A stretch of DNA of 64,000 nucleotides from Streptococcus mitis. Lineage in GTDB: Bacteria; Bacillota; Bacilli; Lactobacillales; Streptococcaceae. Below, piece by piece: positions 17,554 through 24,314 of this stretch. A model generated the notes under the pieces. That model saw only the letters and a list, made by a program, of their open reading frames with translations, searched no databases and was not told where the DNA came from. The stretch spans positions 1-64,000 of the forward strand of contig NZ_CAMIAF010000002.1 in the NCBI RefSeq assembly GCF_946190375.1. Reading direction: 5' to 3'. A program made the position numbers and the translations under genes. Numbering within the stretch: position 1 is the stretch's first letter; each line of letters begins with the position of its first letter.

Positions 17554-18096
17554 TTAGAGGCTAAAATTACTCATCTTAGTATCAAGTTCATCTTGCCTTA
17601 CACAAATATAAATTAGTGTGACTGCTGGACTTGAATGATTGAATAATGACATCAAGTCTGCAACGTTCTTATACTTCTTGTAGTAATGATAGCCAAATGT
17701 TTTTCGCATCGTGTGAGTTCCGACATTATCGATGCCTAAGTCTTCAGCAGCTCTTTTAAGAAACCAGTATACCGTTTTATAGCTGAGCGCCTTATTCTTT
17801 CCAACACGACTCTGAAATAGATACTCATGTAATTCTTTATCTTTGACAAATTCCCTCAATTCATTCTTGAGTGGCCTTGTCATTTTAATGCTCTTGTATT
17901 TCCCTGTTTTCTGTTCCCTAACTTTAATGTGCCAGCCTTGAACATCTTTAACCTTTAGTTTGAGAATATCCCCAACGCGAAAACCTGTATTGATTCCCAA
18001 AAGAAATAACATGTAATACTTTTCATTCCAAGATGATAGATAGTCCTTCATGGCTTGGATATCATCCTTATCTCGTAACGGTTCAACAATATTCAT
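17554..18096 (-). CDS. Catalytic-domain-only tyrosine recombinase
   Basis: 180 aa, too short for a full integrase. It has the whole catalytic set of the phage integrase family: Arg in GFRVGDIL, Lys in the beta-hairpin EQKTGKYKS, HTMRKTFGYH (HxxR), His in NHSSPAVT and a Tyr in TLIYICVRQDE. The N-terminal core-binding and arm-binding domains are absent. It lies between the early terminator and the HNH-terminase operon, far from the true integrase. Such proteins are frequent at this place in streptococcal phages; their job is unclear. Confidence 0.75.
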   Translation of the reverse strand: MNIVEPLRDKDDIQAMKDYLSSWNEKYYMLFLLGINTGFRVGDILKLKVKDVQGWHIKVREQKTGKYKSIKMTRPLKNELREFVKDKELHEYLFQSRVGKNKALSYKTVYWFLKRAAEDLGIDNVGTHTMRKTFGYHYYKKYKNVADLMSLFNHSSPAVTLIYICVRQDELDTKMSNFSL

Positions 18097-18111
18097 AGTT
18101 TTGCTCCTTTC

Positions 18112-18147
18112 AAAAAAAATAAAGCACTAAGATTTTCTCAGTGCTTT
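18112..18147 (-). terminator. Intrinsic terminator at end of early operon
   Basis: Minus strand: AAAGCACTGA, 7-nt loop, TTAGTGCTTT, then a run of eight T. The stem base (18147) coincides with the expected start point of the copy-2 promoter, so it would stop read-through from the ArpU gene while leaving the new transcript with a 5' hairpin. Confidence 0.85.
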
Positions 18148-18152
18148 GGATA

Positions 18153-18202
18153 GTATCAATCTATCATTTTCTTTTTGTCAATTCTATATGTTTTTTTGAC
18201 AA
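18153..18202 (-). promoter_or_regulatory. Late promoter-like 30-bp repeat, copy 2
   Basis: The repeat at 18173-18202 is identical to 17348-17377 in 29 of 30 bases. It gives minus-strand TTGACA (18181-18176), 17-bp spacer and a weak -10 TGATAC (18158-18153). It sits 2 nt after the ArpU-type gene and directs transcription toward the recombinase gene, starting at the base of the terminator hairpin. Confidence 0.55.
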
Positions 18203-18204
18203 CT

Positions 18205-18669
18205 TTACATAAATAGCAAATTTGAAAGTGTATCGAGAATCACTTCACGTCTTCTGTAAATCTGCTTGCTGTGTCTATACAAGTACCCAGTTTCTCCGTT
18301 CTCCATGATGTGCCAAACTTGAATCCAGTCGTATCCAGTATGTTCTCCCCAACGAAGATAAAAGATTTTTTTGTCATCTGGTTCTAGATTGTCTAGTAAT
18401 CGGTAGATAGCATTTTGGAGATTTTCTAGTCTTAAAATCATAGGATCACTTGCATAAGCAACCGCTAGATTCTCCGACCTGTTGACGAATGTCCCACTAC
18501 CACTTGCTCCAGTATCATCAATACCAGGAACAGTAAGATGCTTAACTTCGTACAAATGTTCTAGTTCATGCCTTCGTTGACCGATAAATTTGTCAATCTT
18601 TAAATATTTATCATCGAGTTCAAACTCAAGATAATCCCTTCGTGCTTTTGTTAAGTTCTTTTTGACCAA
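18205..18669 (-). CDS. ArpU/RinA-type late transcription activator
   Basis: 154 aa. N-terminal basic helix (RRDYLEFELDDKYLKIDKFI), middle DPMILRLENLQNAIYRLLDNL, and a C-terminal sigma-region-4-like HTH (DWIQVWHIMENGETGYLYRHSKQIYRRREVIL). This is the layout of ArpU and DUF1492-type regulators that switch on phage late genes in Gram-positives. Start is a TTG with GGAGGT 5 nt upstream. Two copies of a 30-bp inverted-repeat-containing site lie directly downstream and before the late operon, supporting the role. Confidence 0.75.
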   Translation of the reverse strand: MVKKNLTKARRDYLEFELDDKYLKIDKFIGQRRHELEHLYEVKHLTVPGIDDTGASGSGTFVNRSENLAVAYASDPMILRLENLQNAIYRLLDNLEPDDKKIFYLRWGEHTGYDWIQVWHIMENGETGYLYRHSKQIYRRREVILDTLSNLLFM

Positions 18670-19004
18670 ATCTTACCTCCCATGTATCTTTTTGATTTAA
18701 CCCACTTGATAATCTTACCATCGTTATTGTTGTTGAAATAATCTGGCAATCTTGCTGTTGGGCTTTCTTTGTAGACCACTTTTTCGACTACCTGTATTCC
18801 AGGCATCATTTCATCATCTATCCACCCAACAAGCCACGCAGGGTTTACATCATAGGTTTTAGCAATCATTTCTATTTGCTTAATGGACGGATATCCACCT
18901 CGCTCATACAAATGGATTGTGTTTTGGGAAACACCTGTATCTCTGGCCATATCTTTGACAGAGATACATAGGTCCTCTCTAAGTTCTTTCAATCTTAGCT
19001 TCAT
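18651..19004 (-). CDS. XRE-family HTH protein
   Basis: 117 aa from the ATG at 19004, preferred because GGAG lies 6 nt upstream; an ATG at 19016 is too close to its purine tract. Residues 1-60 are an XRE helix-turn-helix (MARDTGVSQNTIHLYERGGYPSIKQIEMIAKTYDVNPAWLVGW). The C-terminal half is unassigned and basic. It overlaps the ArpU-type gene by 19 nt, so the two are co-expressed and it may modulate the early-to-late switch. Confidence 0.75.
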   Translation of the reverse strand: MKLRLKELREDLCISVKDMARDTGVSQNTIHLYERGGYPSIKQIEMIAKTYDVNPAWLVGWIDDEMMPGIQVVEKVVYKESPTARLPDYFNNNNDGKIIKWVKSKRYMGGKIWSKRT

Positions 19005-19246
19005 CTTGCTCTCCATTTCCTAGTATTAGCCTTTATGAACTCAGCCTGCTCTTGCATCTGCTTCCATTCGTAATCCATGATAATTTCAAGTTGATTATTA
19101 CAAAGGGCTTTTAAGAAATCATTTTGAGCTTCTAGTTTCTCAATATCCTTATAGGCCCTTTCATACAGTTCATCTTCCAGAAATCTAATGCGCTCTGCCA
19201 TTGCTTCCTGAATGATGATGTAATTTGGTTTCTTGTACTTTGTCAT
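19001..19246 (-). CDS. Small coiled-coil phage early protein
   Basis: 81 aa, one long charged helix (ERIRFLEDELYERAYKDIEKL). It overlaps the genes on both sides by 1-4 nt. No known domain. Part of the early operon. Confidence 0.6.
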   Translation of the reverse strand: MTKYKKPNYIIIQEAMAERIRFLEDELYERAYKDIEKLEAQNDFLKALCNNQLEIIMDYEWKQMQEQAEFIKANTRKWRAR

Positions 19247-19506
19247 TACAATCTTACCTCATCTCCTATTTTAAGAGATTCATAGTTTGTTTGAGTAACT
19301 ACGAATATTCCGTAATTTTGCACTGTGATAGTGTACATGTCACCAATCTTCTCTTTTTGTACGACTCTACCTTTGATTTCGGCACCTTGATTATCTGCTT
19401 TATAGATAATCATCGGGCGCTTTTCTTCTAATTTTTTAATGTGGATGCTCTGCCAGATATTCAATCCAGCAGATAATAATATCCAGATTGCGATAAATCT
19501 TTTCAA
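19246..19506 (-). CDS. DUF1372-like membrane-anchored phage protein
   Basis: 86 aa. The N-terminal hydrophobic segment (RFIAIWILLSAGLNIWQ) would be a signal anchor or uncleaved signal peptide. A small beta domain follows (KGRVVQKEKIGDMYTITVQNYG and YESLKIGDEVRL). This pattern is DUF1372, found in streptococcal phage early regions, function unknown. Located at the membrane by inference. Confidence 0.65.
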   Translation of the reverse strand: MKRFIAIWILLSAGLNIWQSIHIKKLEEKRPMIIYKADNQGAEIKGRVVQKEKIGDMYTITVQNYGIFVVTQTNYESLKIGDEVRL

Positions 19507-19518
19507 TTCGTGGCCTCC

Positions 19519-19854
19519 TTAATTTTCAAGCTTTTTGATTTCACGTTCAACCAATTCTTTACGTTTTTGTAATTCTTCTAGTTTTTGAGCATCTAATGCT
19601 CTCTTGATAATTTCAAGCTGTTCAATATTCATTCTGAATTTATCAAGTGAATCAACTTTGCGAGCGTACTCGCTGAAATTGTTGCCCCAATCATACGTTT
19701 CCCATCCAAATGTATAACTGAGTTCCCTTTCTAAATCATTATATTTTCTTCTCAAGTCATTATTGACCATTCTTTGTAAACTTAAAATGTAAAATGTCAT
19801 AGCTGAAATTAGTAAGCAAGCTACAAACATTCCCCAAAACATTATATTTTCCAT
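19519..19854 (-). CDS. Small membrane/coiled-coil phage protein
   Basis: 111 aa. N-terminal membrane segment (about residues 5-25, WGMFVACLLISAMTFYIL), then cytoplasmic coiled coil to the end (LEIIKRALDAQKLEELQKRKE). No recognised family. It starts directly at the stop of the DUF1642-like gene. Confidence 0.55.
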   Translation of the reverse strand: MENIMFWGMFVACLLISAMTFYILSLQRMVNNDLRRKYNDLERELSYTFGWETYDWGNNFSEYARKVDSLDKFRMNIEQLEIIKRALDAQKLEELQKRKELVEREIKKLEN

Positions 19855-20412
19855 TTACTCCACCTCCTCAATCTCAACACCTGGGAAATCAAATACCCAG
19901 CCAAAGCCAACTTCTTCTAGTTCTTTACGGGTGTGATGTATTTTCGTATCTACATCATTCACATAGATGAAGCGAGAACCGAAATACCAATTTTTTTGGT
20001 TCGTGTTGTATTTCAAATAATTATTATGGTCTCCAATCGACTTCTCCTTCACAAGATACCGCTTCTCTTTCTCGACCTCGTAGCCGTCTAGCCATGCACG
20101 AGCGAAATTATTTCTATTTTCGAGTTTCCTAAACCATTCGCGAAACTCTATAGTAGCTACTTCCCAAGCATACTTGAACGCATCTTCCAATTCTGGACTT
20201 TCTTCTCTTGCTCCTTCAATCACATCCGCCACAAACTGCAGAACTTTGACTTTTTGGGATTTTTTAAAATCAACTTTCGGAAGTTCAATTTTTTGCGGTT
20301 CATCAAGTTGATTAATAATTCCTTTGATATAACCAAATACAGCCCAACCATGTAGGTCCAAAATCATGTCTCTTTGCTCTTCAATTTGTTTTAATGCTTC
20401 CTGCTTATTCAT
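19855..20412 (-). CDS. DUF1642-like phage protein
   Basis: 185 aa from the ATG at 20412, chosen because GGAGG is 8 nt upstream. It shows the DUF1642 pattern: N-terminal coiled coil with MNKQEALKQIEEQ, a middle FARAWLDGYEVEKEKRYLVK and the C-terminal RKELEEVGFGWVFDFPGVEI. The family is restricted to phages of lactic acid bacteria; its function is not known. Confidence 0.7.
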   Translation of the reverse strand: MNKQEALKQIEEQRDMILDLHGWAVFGYIKGIINQLDEPQKIELPKVDFKKSQKVKVLQFVADVIEGAREESPELEDAFKYAWEVATIEFREWFRKLENRNNFARAWLDGYEVEKEKRYLVKEKSIGDHNNYLKYNTNQKNWYFGSRFIYVNDVDTKIHHTRKELEEVGFGWVFDFPGVEIEEVE

Positions 20413-20413
20413 C

Positions 20414-20731
20414 TTAGTTTCCTCCATAAATCAAATAAACTGCAATAACTACCTGAGCCATGCTTGGCAAATAGCCAACCCAATCATCAAACTCCTTAGA
20501 TTTTGGCAACCAACCCTTAGTAGCTCCCAAATCATAGTCTGTAGGCTTTTCATCAGCGAAGATACATTCCATCACTCCCATAAACGTCATACCATCTTCT
20601 GCCATTTCCCAAAAATAGTCCGCCCGGTCTTTCACCGCTTGTGGTAAATATTGCTTGGGAGGTTTGGGCTTCCCGTCTTCTACCGTCCAGTTGTATACTG
20701 CATTAACTTTTTGCTTTAAATCTTCCATCAT
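20414..20731 (-). CDS. Phage early protein of unknown function
   Basis: 105 aa from the ATG at 20731, which has AGGAGG 9 nt upstream; the frame is open further up but without a better start. Sequence includes DRADYFWEMAEDGMTFMGVMECI and a C-terminal VVIAVYLIYGG. Not recognised. It overlaps the upstream gene by 29 nt in another frame. Confidence 0.6.
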   Translation of the reverse strand: MMEDLKQKVNAVYNWTVEDGKPKPPKQYLPQAVKDRADYFWEMAEDGMTFMGVMECIFADEKPTDYDLGATKGWLPKSKEFDDWVGYLPSMAQVVIAVYLIYGGN

Positions 20732-21032
20732 CTTCCAACTCCTCCTTGTAATCATCAACCAAACTATCCAACCATGCCCAAGGGTCACAATCTCCAATCG
20801 GTTCAACATCCCTTTCTTGCAACCAAGCGGAGAAATCAACCAAATTGCCAACATCAATTGTGAAGTAATCGCCCCACGACCAGTAAGTTAGATAGATGTC
20901 AGTAGTTTTTCCTGTTTCATCTTCGACAGTCACATAACCATTCTCAACCATAGCTGTCCCATAGCAAAGGTCACATGTTCCTGTTAATTCCTCTTGGACA
21001 TCGGAATTAAATGCAATTACTTTATATTTCAT
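20703..21032 (-). CDS. Phage early protein, acidic, unknown function
   Basis: 109 aa, strongly acidic (EPIGDCDPWAWLDSLVDDYKEELEDD). A CDLC motif occurs near residue 20 without a second Cys pair, so no zinc site is evident. Beta-rich N-terminal half. Overlaps both neighbours (29 and 11 nt), typical of a compact early operon. Confidence 0.6.
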   Translation of the reverse strand: MKYKVIAFNSDVQEELTGTCDLCYGTAMVENGYVTVEDETGKTTDIYLTYWSWGDYFTIDVGNLVDFSAWLQERDVEPIGDCDPWAWLDSLVDDYKEELEDDGRFKAKS

Positions 21033-21213
21033 CTTCCAACTCCTTTATTCTCTTCTTCCAGTTTTTCACTTTCTTTTTAAGCAAGTCACGTTCCTCAGAC
21101 CTGCTAAAAGCAAGCGATTTGACACACGGCTCAGATAATTCTGCTATCCTTGCCTCCGTCTGCTTGATTGTGCGTTTCAGTCCATCAATGACTGTCTGTT
21201 TGCTGTATTCCAT
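21022..21213 (-). CDS. Small helical phage protein
   Basis: 63 aa, a basic-acidic coiled coil (GLKRTIKQTEARIAEL, then KKKVKNWKKRIKELEDEI). It overlaps the next gene by 11 nt. Unknown function. Confidence 0.55.
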   Translation of the reverse strand: MEYSKQTVIDGLKRTIKQTEARIAELSEPCVKSLAFSRSEERDLLKKKVKNWKKRIKELEDEI

Positions 21214-21327
21214 GTTTTATCCTGTTTATAAAAATCCAGCTCTTGCCCCTCATGGCTCAAAGACACAAGAGCTAGCAAATTCTTTATACGTCATTCGTCC
21301 AAGTCTGACGCATATTCTAGCTCGCTT

Positions 21328-21558
21328 TTAACGTGGTTCGCGGCACGTTGATTTTGTTGCTAAGTAATAGCAATCTACAGCGCCATAATCAAAACGTACA
21401 TCGTCTTTTCCGATATATTTTTTGAATCTTGGTCTGGTAATGCTTGAGAAAGCCCATTGATTGTCTTTCATACGTTCGATAAGCTCATCCACATTGTTAA
21501 AACTTCCAAGGAAAAACTTGCGGTGCCCATTGTAGATGAAATAGAGTTTTAATAACAA
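21328..21558 (-). CDS. Small phage protein of unknown function
   Basis: 76 aa starting at a TTG preceded by AAAGGCGGTG. Sequence KLYFIYNGHRKFFLGSFNNVDELIERMKD suggests a small alpha/beta domain. It follows the helicase loader by 14 nt. The 114 nt up to the next gene hold only very short frames. Confidence 0.5.
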   Translation of the reverse strand: MLLKLYFIYNGHRKFFLGSFNNVDELIERMKDNQWAFSSITRPRFKKYIGKDDVRFDYGAVDCYYLATKSTCREPR

Positions 21559-21572
21559 GAGACACCGCCTTT

Positions 21573-22343
21573 CTAGAAATAATCTTTCCTTTTGTTTTTC
21601 AAGTCATTAAATACCATCAGATGATCATTGTCTACACCTTTCATCAACCGACTCATAAACGGCCGACCGTAGCGTTTCTGAATTTCTTGTGCAGTCAGAT
21701 TAGTCGTGATAACCGTATTAGCCCTTTTGTTGAGAATATTGTAAAGAATACTAAAGGACCACTCACTGTCCTTCTCCATCCCAAGATCATCCAAGACCAA
21801 AAACTTTGCACTAGCAATTTTATTGACCAAGAACTCTTCCTGACTAAAATCAGCTTTAATCTTCATCAGCAAGTCTGTGACATTGATAAAGATAGCAATC
21901 TCTTTCGTATGCTCAGATAGAGCTTTCATCATCGCAAAGGCTAAATGGCTCTTGCCAGTTCCAGCTTCTCCCTGAAAAACAATATTGTTCCTAGCGCCCT
22001 CGGACCACTCCCGACAAATCCTCTTTGCAAAAGCTAGCTTTTGCGCTTCTTTTTCGGTTGGTGTGTCGAAGTTGTCAAGAGTAGCATTTTTCAGGACATC
22101 ATCATAGAGAGAAAATTTCTCAAGATAAAACTTTCGCTCTCGCTCATGCTCTGCATCAGCCAGCTCATCAACCTTTAATTGATTCTCCGCATGGATCCGT
22201 TCTGATTCACATAAGCGACAGAGGACATCATTTGTCCGGAGGATTTTGATCAGAGGAATTCCGTGCTTGTCGCAAATTTCATCTTGCTGTTCAGTATTTC
22301 TATGATAAGATAAGGCCATCTCCTCGAGTGCATCAGTTACCAT
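21573..22343 (-). CDS. DnaC/DnaI-like helicase loader ATPase
   Basis: 256 aa. N-terminal Cys-rich region (CDKHG and LCRLC) resembles the zinc motif of DnaI-type loaders. The AAA+ domain has Walker A GEAGTGKSHLA (about 124-134), Walker B FLVLDDLG, sensor-1 VITTNLT and the arginine-finger region GRPFMSRLM. It would load the host DnaB/DnaC-type helicase at the phage origin. The partner replisome organizer is encoded just upstream, with a 52-aa ORF overlapping both. Confidence 0.85.
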   Translation of the reverse strand: MVTDALEEMALSYHRNTEQQDEICDKHGIPLIKILRTNDVLCRLCESERIHAENQLKVDELADAEHERERKFYLEKFSLYDDVLKNATLDNFDTPTEKEAQKLAFAKRICREWSEGARNNIVFQGEAGTGKSHLAFAMMKALSEHTKEIAIFINVTDLLMKIKADFSQEEFLVNKIASAKFLVLDDLGMEKDSEWSFSILYNILNKRANTVITTNLTAQEIQKRYGRPFMSRLMKGVDNDHLMVFNDLKNKRKDYF

Positions 22344-22495
22344 GATACCTTACCTCCGCAAGCCTGCCAGCTGGCCATATCTGACAAGCAAGCAGTGGCA
22401 GTAGAAAGAGGTTGTTTTGCAAGCAGTGACTTCTTTTCCTCGCTTATCGGATAAAAGTCATCTTCAAATTGCTCGATAAGTTCTAAAATCCCCAT
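22337..22495 (-). CDS. 52-aa phage protein overlapping both replication genes
   Basis: ATG at 22495, stop at 22337. The protein begins MGILELIEQFEDDFYPISEE and ends ASWQACGGKVSW. It overlaps the end of the replisome organizer by 13 nt and the start of the helicase loader by 7 nt, and without it 139 nt would be left empty in an otherwise gapless operon. The gene is therefore likely real and translationally coupled. No known family; a replication accessory role is only guilt by association. Confidence 0.6.
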   Translation of the reverse strand: MGILELIEQFEDDFYPISEEKKSLLAKQPLSTATACLSDMASWQACGGKVSW

Positions 22496-23325
22496 TCGTC
22501 CTTAGCCCCCTGTTCTGATTTTTTTCCATTTTGTTGTCTTTCTGGAAGATGGGAGTTCTTGCTATCTTTATATTTACGGTCGTTCTCATCTACCTGTTCA
22601 ATCGTTGTGAAACCTTTCTTTTTCCAATTTTCAAGAATGCCTCTTAGATACTTAAAACTAGGTTGATAAGCTTCAGAAGTTATCTCTACTGCACGGTTTA
22701 ACATATCAAAACTCATTCCATCAAGTCCTACATATTCAAGCAACTGTTGATGTTGTTTCTCGTTGATTCGAATACCACTATGTTTCAAATTTTCAGAGAG
22801 GCTTGAACTAATCATCACCTTATTATCTATCTCTTTCTCTATATCTTTCTCTAATTCTTTATCTATTGCGTTACCATCCGTTACTGTAACGTTATCCGTA
22901 ACGTTACTAATAACGTTACTTTCGTTGTTCTGTGCAAGTAATTTCTGTTTTTGTCGGTGACGTGCGGCTCTATTTCGATTTTGCTCTTTTATTTTTTCCA
23001 TGCCGTCAATGTTCTGATGTTTCTCCCAATTGGGTAACATTATCACTCCATCTATTTTTTCAACCATTCCAAACTTTTCAAAAACCTCAAGAGCCATACG
23101 AACTGTATTCAACGGACGGTGGAACGTTTGTGCAAGCATTTCATCGGTGTATACAATGTTTTTAGAAATGGCTAGTACGCCTTTTGTATTCAATTTGCCT
23201 GCTAGTGTTATAAGTTTGATCCAGATTACAATAATTGCATCACGATCAGGCAAAGCATCAATCAGGCACATTTTTTCATCGTCAAAAATATCTGTTGTGA
23301 TTTTTATCCACTTGATTTCAGACAT
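22483..23325 (-). CDS. Phage replisome organizer (DnaD-like)
   Basis: 280 aa from the ATG at 23325; the frame extends further but the earlier codons lie over the upstream gene. The N-terminus (IKWIKITTDIFDDEKMCLIDALPDRDAIIVIWIKLI) is the phage replisome-organizer winged-helix domain that binds the origin. The C-terminal part (FDMLNRAVEITSEAYQPSFKYLRGILENWKKKG) is a DnaB/DnaD-type domain that recruits the helicase. The linker is encoded by DNA with regularly spaced CGTTAC repeats, the likely origin. Confidence 0.85.
   Translation of the reverse strand: MSEIKWIKITTDIFDDEKMCLIDALPDRDAIIVIWIKLITLAGKLNTKGVLAISKNIVYTDEMLAQTFHRPLNTVRMALEVFEKFGMVEKIDGVIMLPNWEKHQNIDGMEKIKEQNRNRAARHRQKQKLLAQNNESNVISNVTDNVTVTDGNAIDKELEKDIEKEIDNKVMISSSLSENLKHSGIRINEKQHQQLLEYVGLDGMSFDMLNRAVEITSEAYQPSFKYLRGILENWKKKGFTTIEQVDENDRKYKDSKNSHLPERQQNGKKSEQGAKDEWGF
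22869..22928. repeat. Iteron array, probable phage replication origin
   Basis: Plus-strand CGTTAC motifs start at 22869, 22879, 22890 (CGTTAT), 22902 and 22914, with a weaker CGTTGT at 22923. The steps of 10, 11, 12, 12 and 9 bp are close to one helical turn. A perfect 10-bp palindrome GTAACGTTAC lies at 22898-22907. The flank at 22803-22866 is A/T-rich. Origins inside the replisome-organizer gene are known in phages of lactic acid bacteria. Confidence 0.7.
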
Positions 23326-23635
23326 ACCGAGCCCCCCACTTCCTGCGATTAGCGCGGTACTCCATCCGCATATCCTCATAGATGTGCCTACCCTCTAACT
23401 CCATTTTTTCAAGCTTGATCAGACGATTTTGAGAGACCACATCATGATAGTCCTTGGTTAGTTTTTCATAGTCCTTAGCTAGTTTTTCATAGTCAGTTAT
23501 GTATTCTTTGACTAATAATAGATTTTTATGATTATATTCAAGAATCGTAAAAAAACGATTTGAAGCTGATACCTTTTCTTTCGCTTCTTTGGCAATCATA
23601 ATCTGGTCATCCAACCATACAAGCAATCTTTCCAT
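23318..23635 (-). CDS. Phage early coiled-coil protein with heptad duplication
   Basis: 105 aa, helical throughout. Two adjacent 21-bp units (23449-23469 and 23470-23490, 19/21 identical) encode DYEKLTK and DYEKLAK, a heptad duplication. Good GGAGG 7 nt before the ATG. It overlaps the replisome organizer start by 8 nt. Unknown function. Confidence 0.6.
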   Translation of the reverse strand: MERLLVWLDDQIMIAKEAKEKVSASNRFFTILEYNHKNLLLVKEYITDYEKLAKDYEKLTKDYHDVVSQNRLIKLEKMELEGRHIYEDMRMEYRANRRKWGARYV

Positions 23636-23647
23636 TTCCTGACCTCC

Positions 23648-23959
23648 TCACTTCAAGATGTGCATAGGTTCTGGCAAAGCTAGAGGCTCAGGACGCAATC
23701 CTTGAGGCGGTTCGTTGTCATATGTGAATCCTTTGAACTCTCTGCGAATATTCTTGCGAATTTCTTGCCATTTGTCCTCTCTACCACGTTCATATGCATG
23801 GTTGTACCCTTGGATAATCATAGACGCAAATTCTTGCTCTTCTCGTCTTTCTTTTTCCTTACGCTCCTCTTGCAATTTGATATGACGGCAAAGCCCTGCA
23901 AATCCAAGCAGCAAGGCTCCAACCCCCATCAGCTGGTCTAAAATCGGTGGTTCAAACAT
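23648..23959 (-). CDS. Phage early protein with N-terminal membrane segment
   Basis: 103 aa. Hydrophobic N-terminal stretch (LMGVGALLLGFAGLCRHI), a highly charged helix (EERKEKERREEQEF), and a Pro-rich tail (EPPQGLRPEPLALPEP). Not recognised. It is the first gene after an 85-nt gap that contains an 18-bp repeat shared with the integrase leader. Confidence 0.55.
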   Translation of the reverse strand: MFEPPILDQLMGVGALLLGFAGLCRHIKLQEERKEKERREEQEFASMIIQGYNHAYERGREDKWQEIRKNIRREFKGFTYDNEPPQGLRPEPLALPEPMHILK

Positions 23960-24012
23960 TTTTATCTCCTTATCCTCTTTTTGTGTTATAATATAGTCAA
24001 ATAATTTTGCTA

Positions 24013-24030
24013 AGACCTTGTCCAGAAGCC
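24013..24030. repeat. 18-bp repeat, copy in lytic operon
   Basis: Plus-strand AGACCTTGTCCAGAAGCC, identical to 28034-28051 just before the integrase start. Here it lies in the gap between two lytic genes, so the leftward lytic transcript would carry the exact complement of the integrase leader. Confidence 0.85.
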
Positions 24031-24044
24031 TTTTAGTAAAGTTA

Positions 24045-24302
24045 TTATATTTGATTAGAGAGCCATTCTTTGATGGCTCTTTTTGACCATTTCTTACCAG
24101 GTAATTCCTTTGGAAATCCCTTTAAGTAACGATAATTATCTGAAAATGTGGCATACTTAATTCCTAAAAAATCACAGGTAGTGTTCACATCCATCAACTC
24201 TGGATAGTGATCACTATCTTTTTCTATTTCGACTAGCCTTGTGATTGTGTCCTTGATAATGGACTTAATCCATTCAGACAGTGAAAGTAGAACATTGTCC
24301 AT
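24045..24302 (-). CDS. Excisionase-like / HTH DNA-binding protein
   Basis: 85 aa. The C-terminal half (DVNTTCDFLGIKYATFSDNYRYLKGFP, then KWSKRAIKEWLSNQ) reads as a winged helix-turn-helix of the MerR/excisionase kind, preceded by a short amphipathic helix. Located next to the antirepressor in the early lytic region. An Xis role is plausible from size and fold, but not shown. Confidence 0.55.
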   Translation of the reverse strand: MDNVLLSLSEWIKSIIKDTITRLVEIEKDSDHYPELMDVNTTCDFLGIKYATFSDNYRYLKGFPKELPGKKWSKRAIKEWLSNQI

Positions 24303-24314
24303 CTTCTTCCCCTC

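Noticed and set aside
21214-21327. Very short frames between two early phage genes (for example MTYKEFASSCVFEP)
   Set aside because: 14 residues, no convincing ribosome site; left unannotated.
22869-22928. CRISPR-like short repeats
   Set aside because: Units are 6 bp at helical spacing with no spacers; fits origin iterons instead. No cas genes anywhere in the window.
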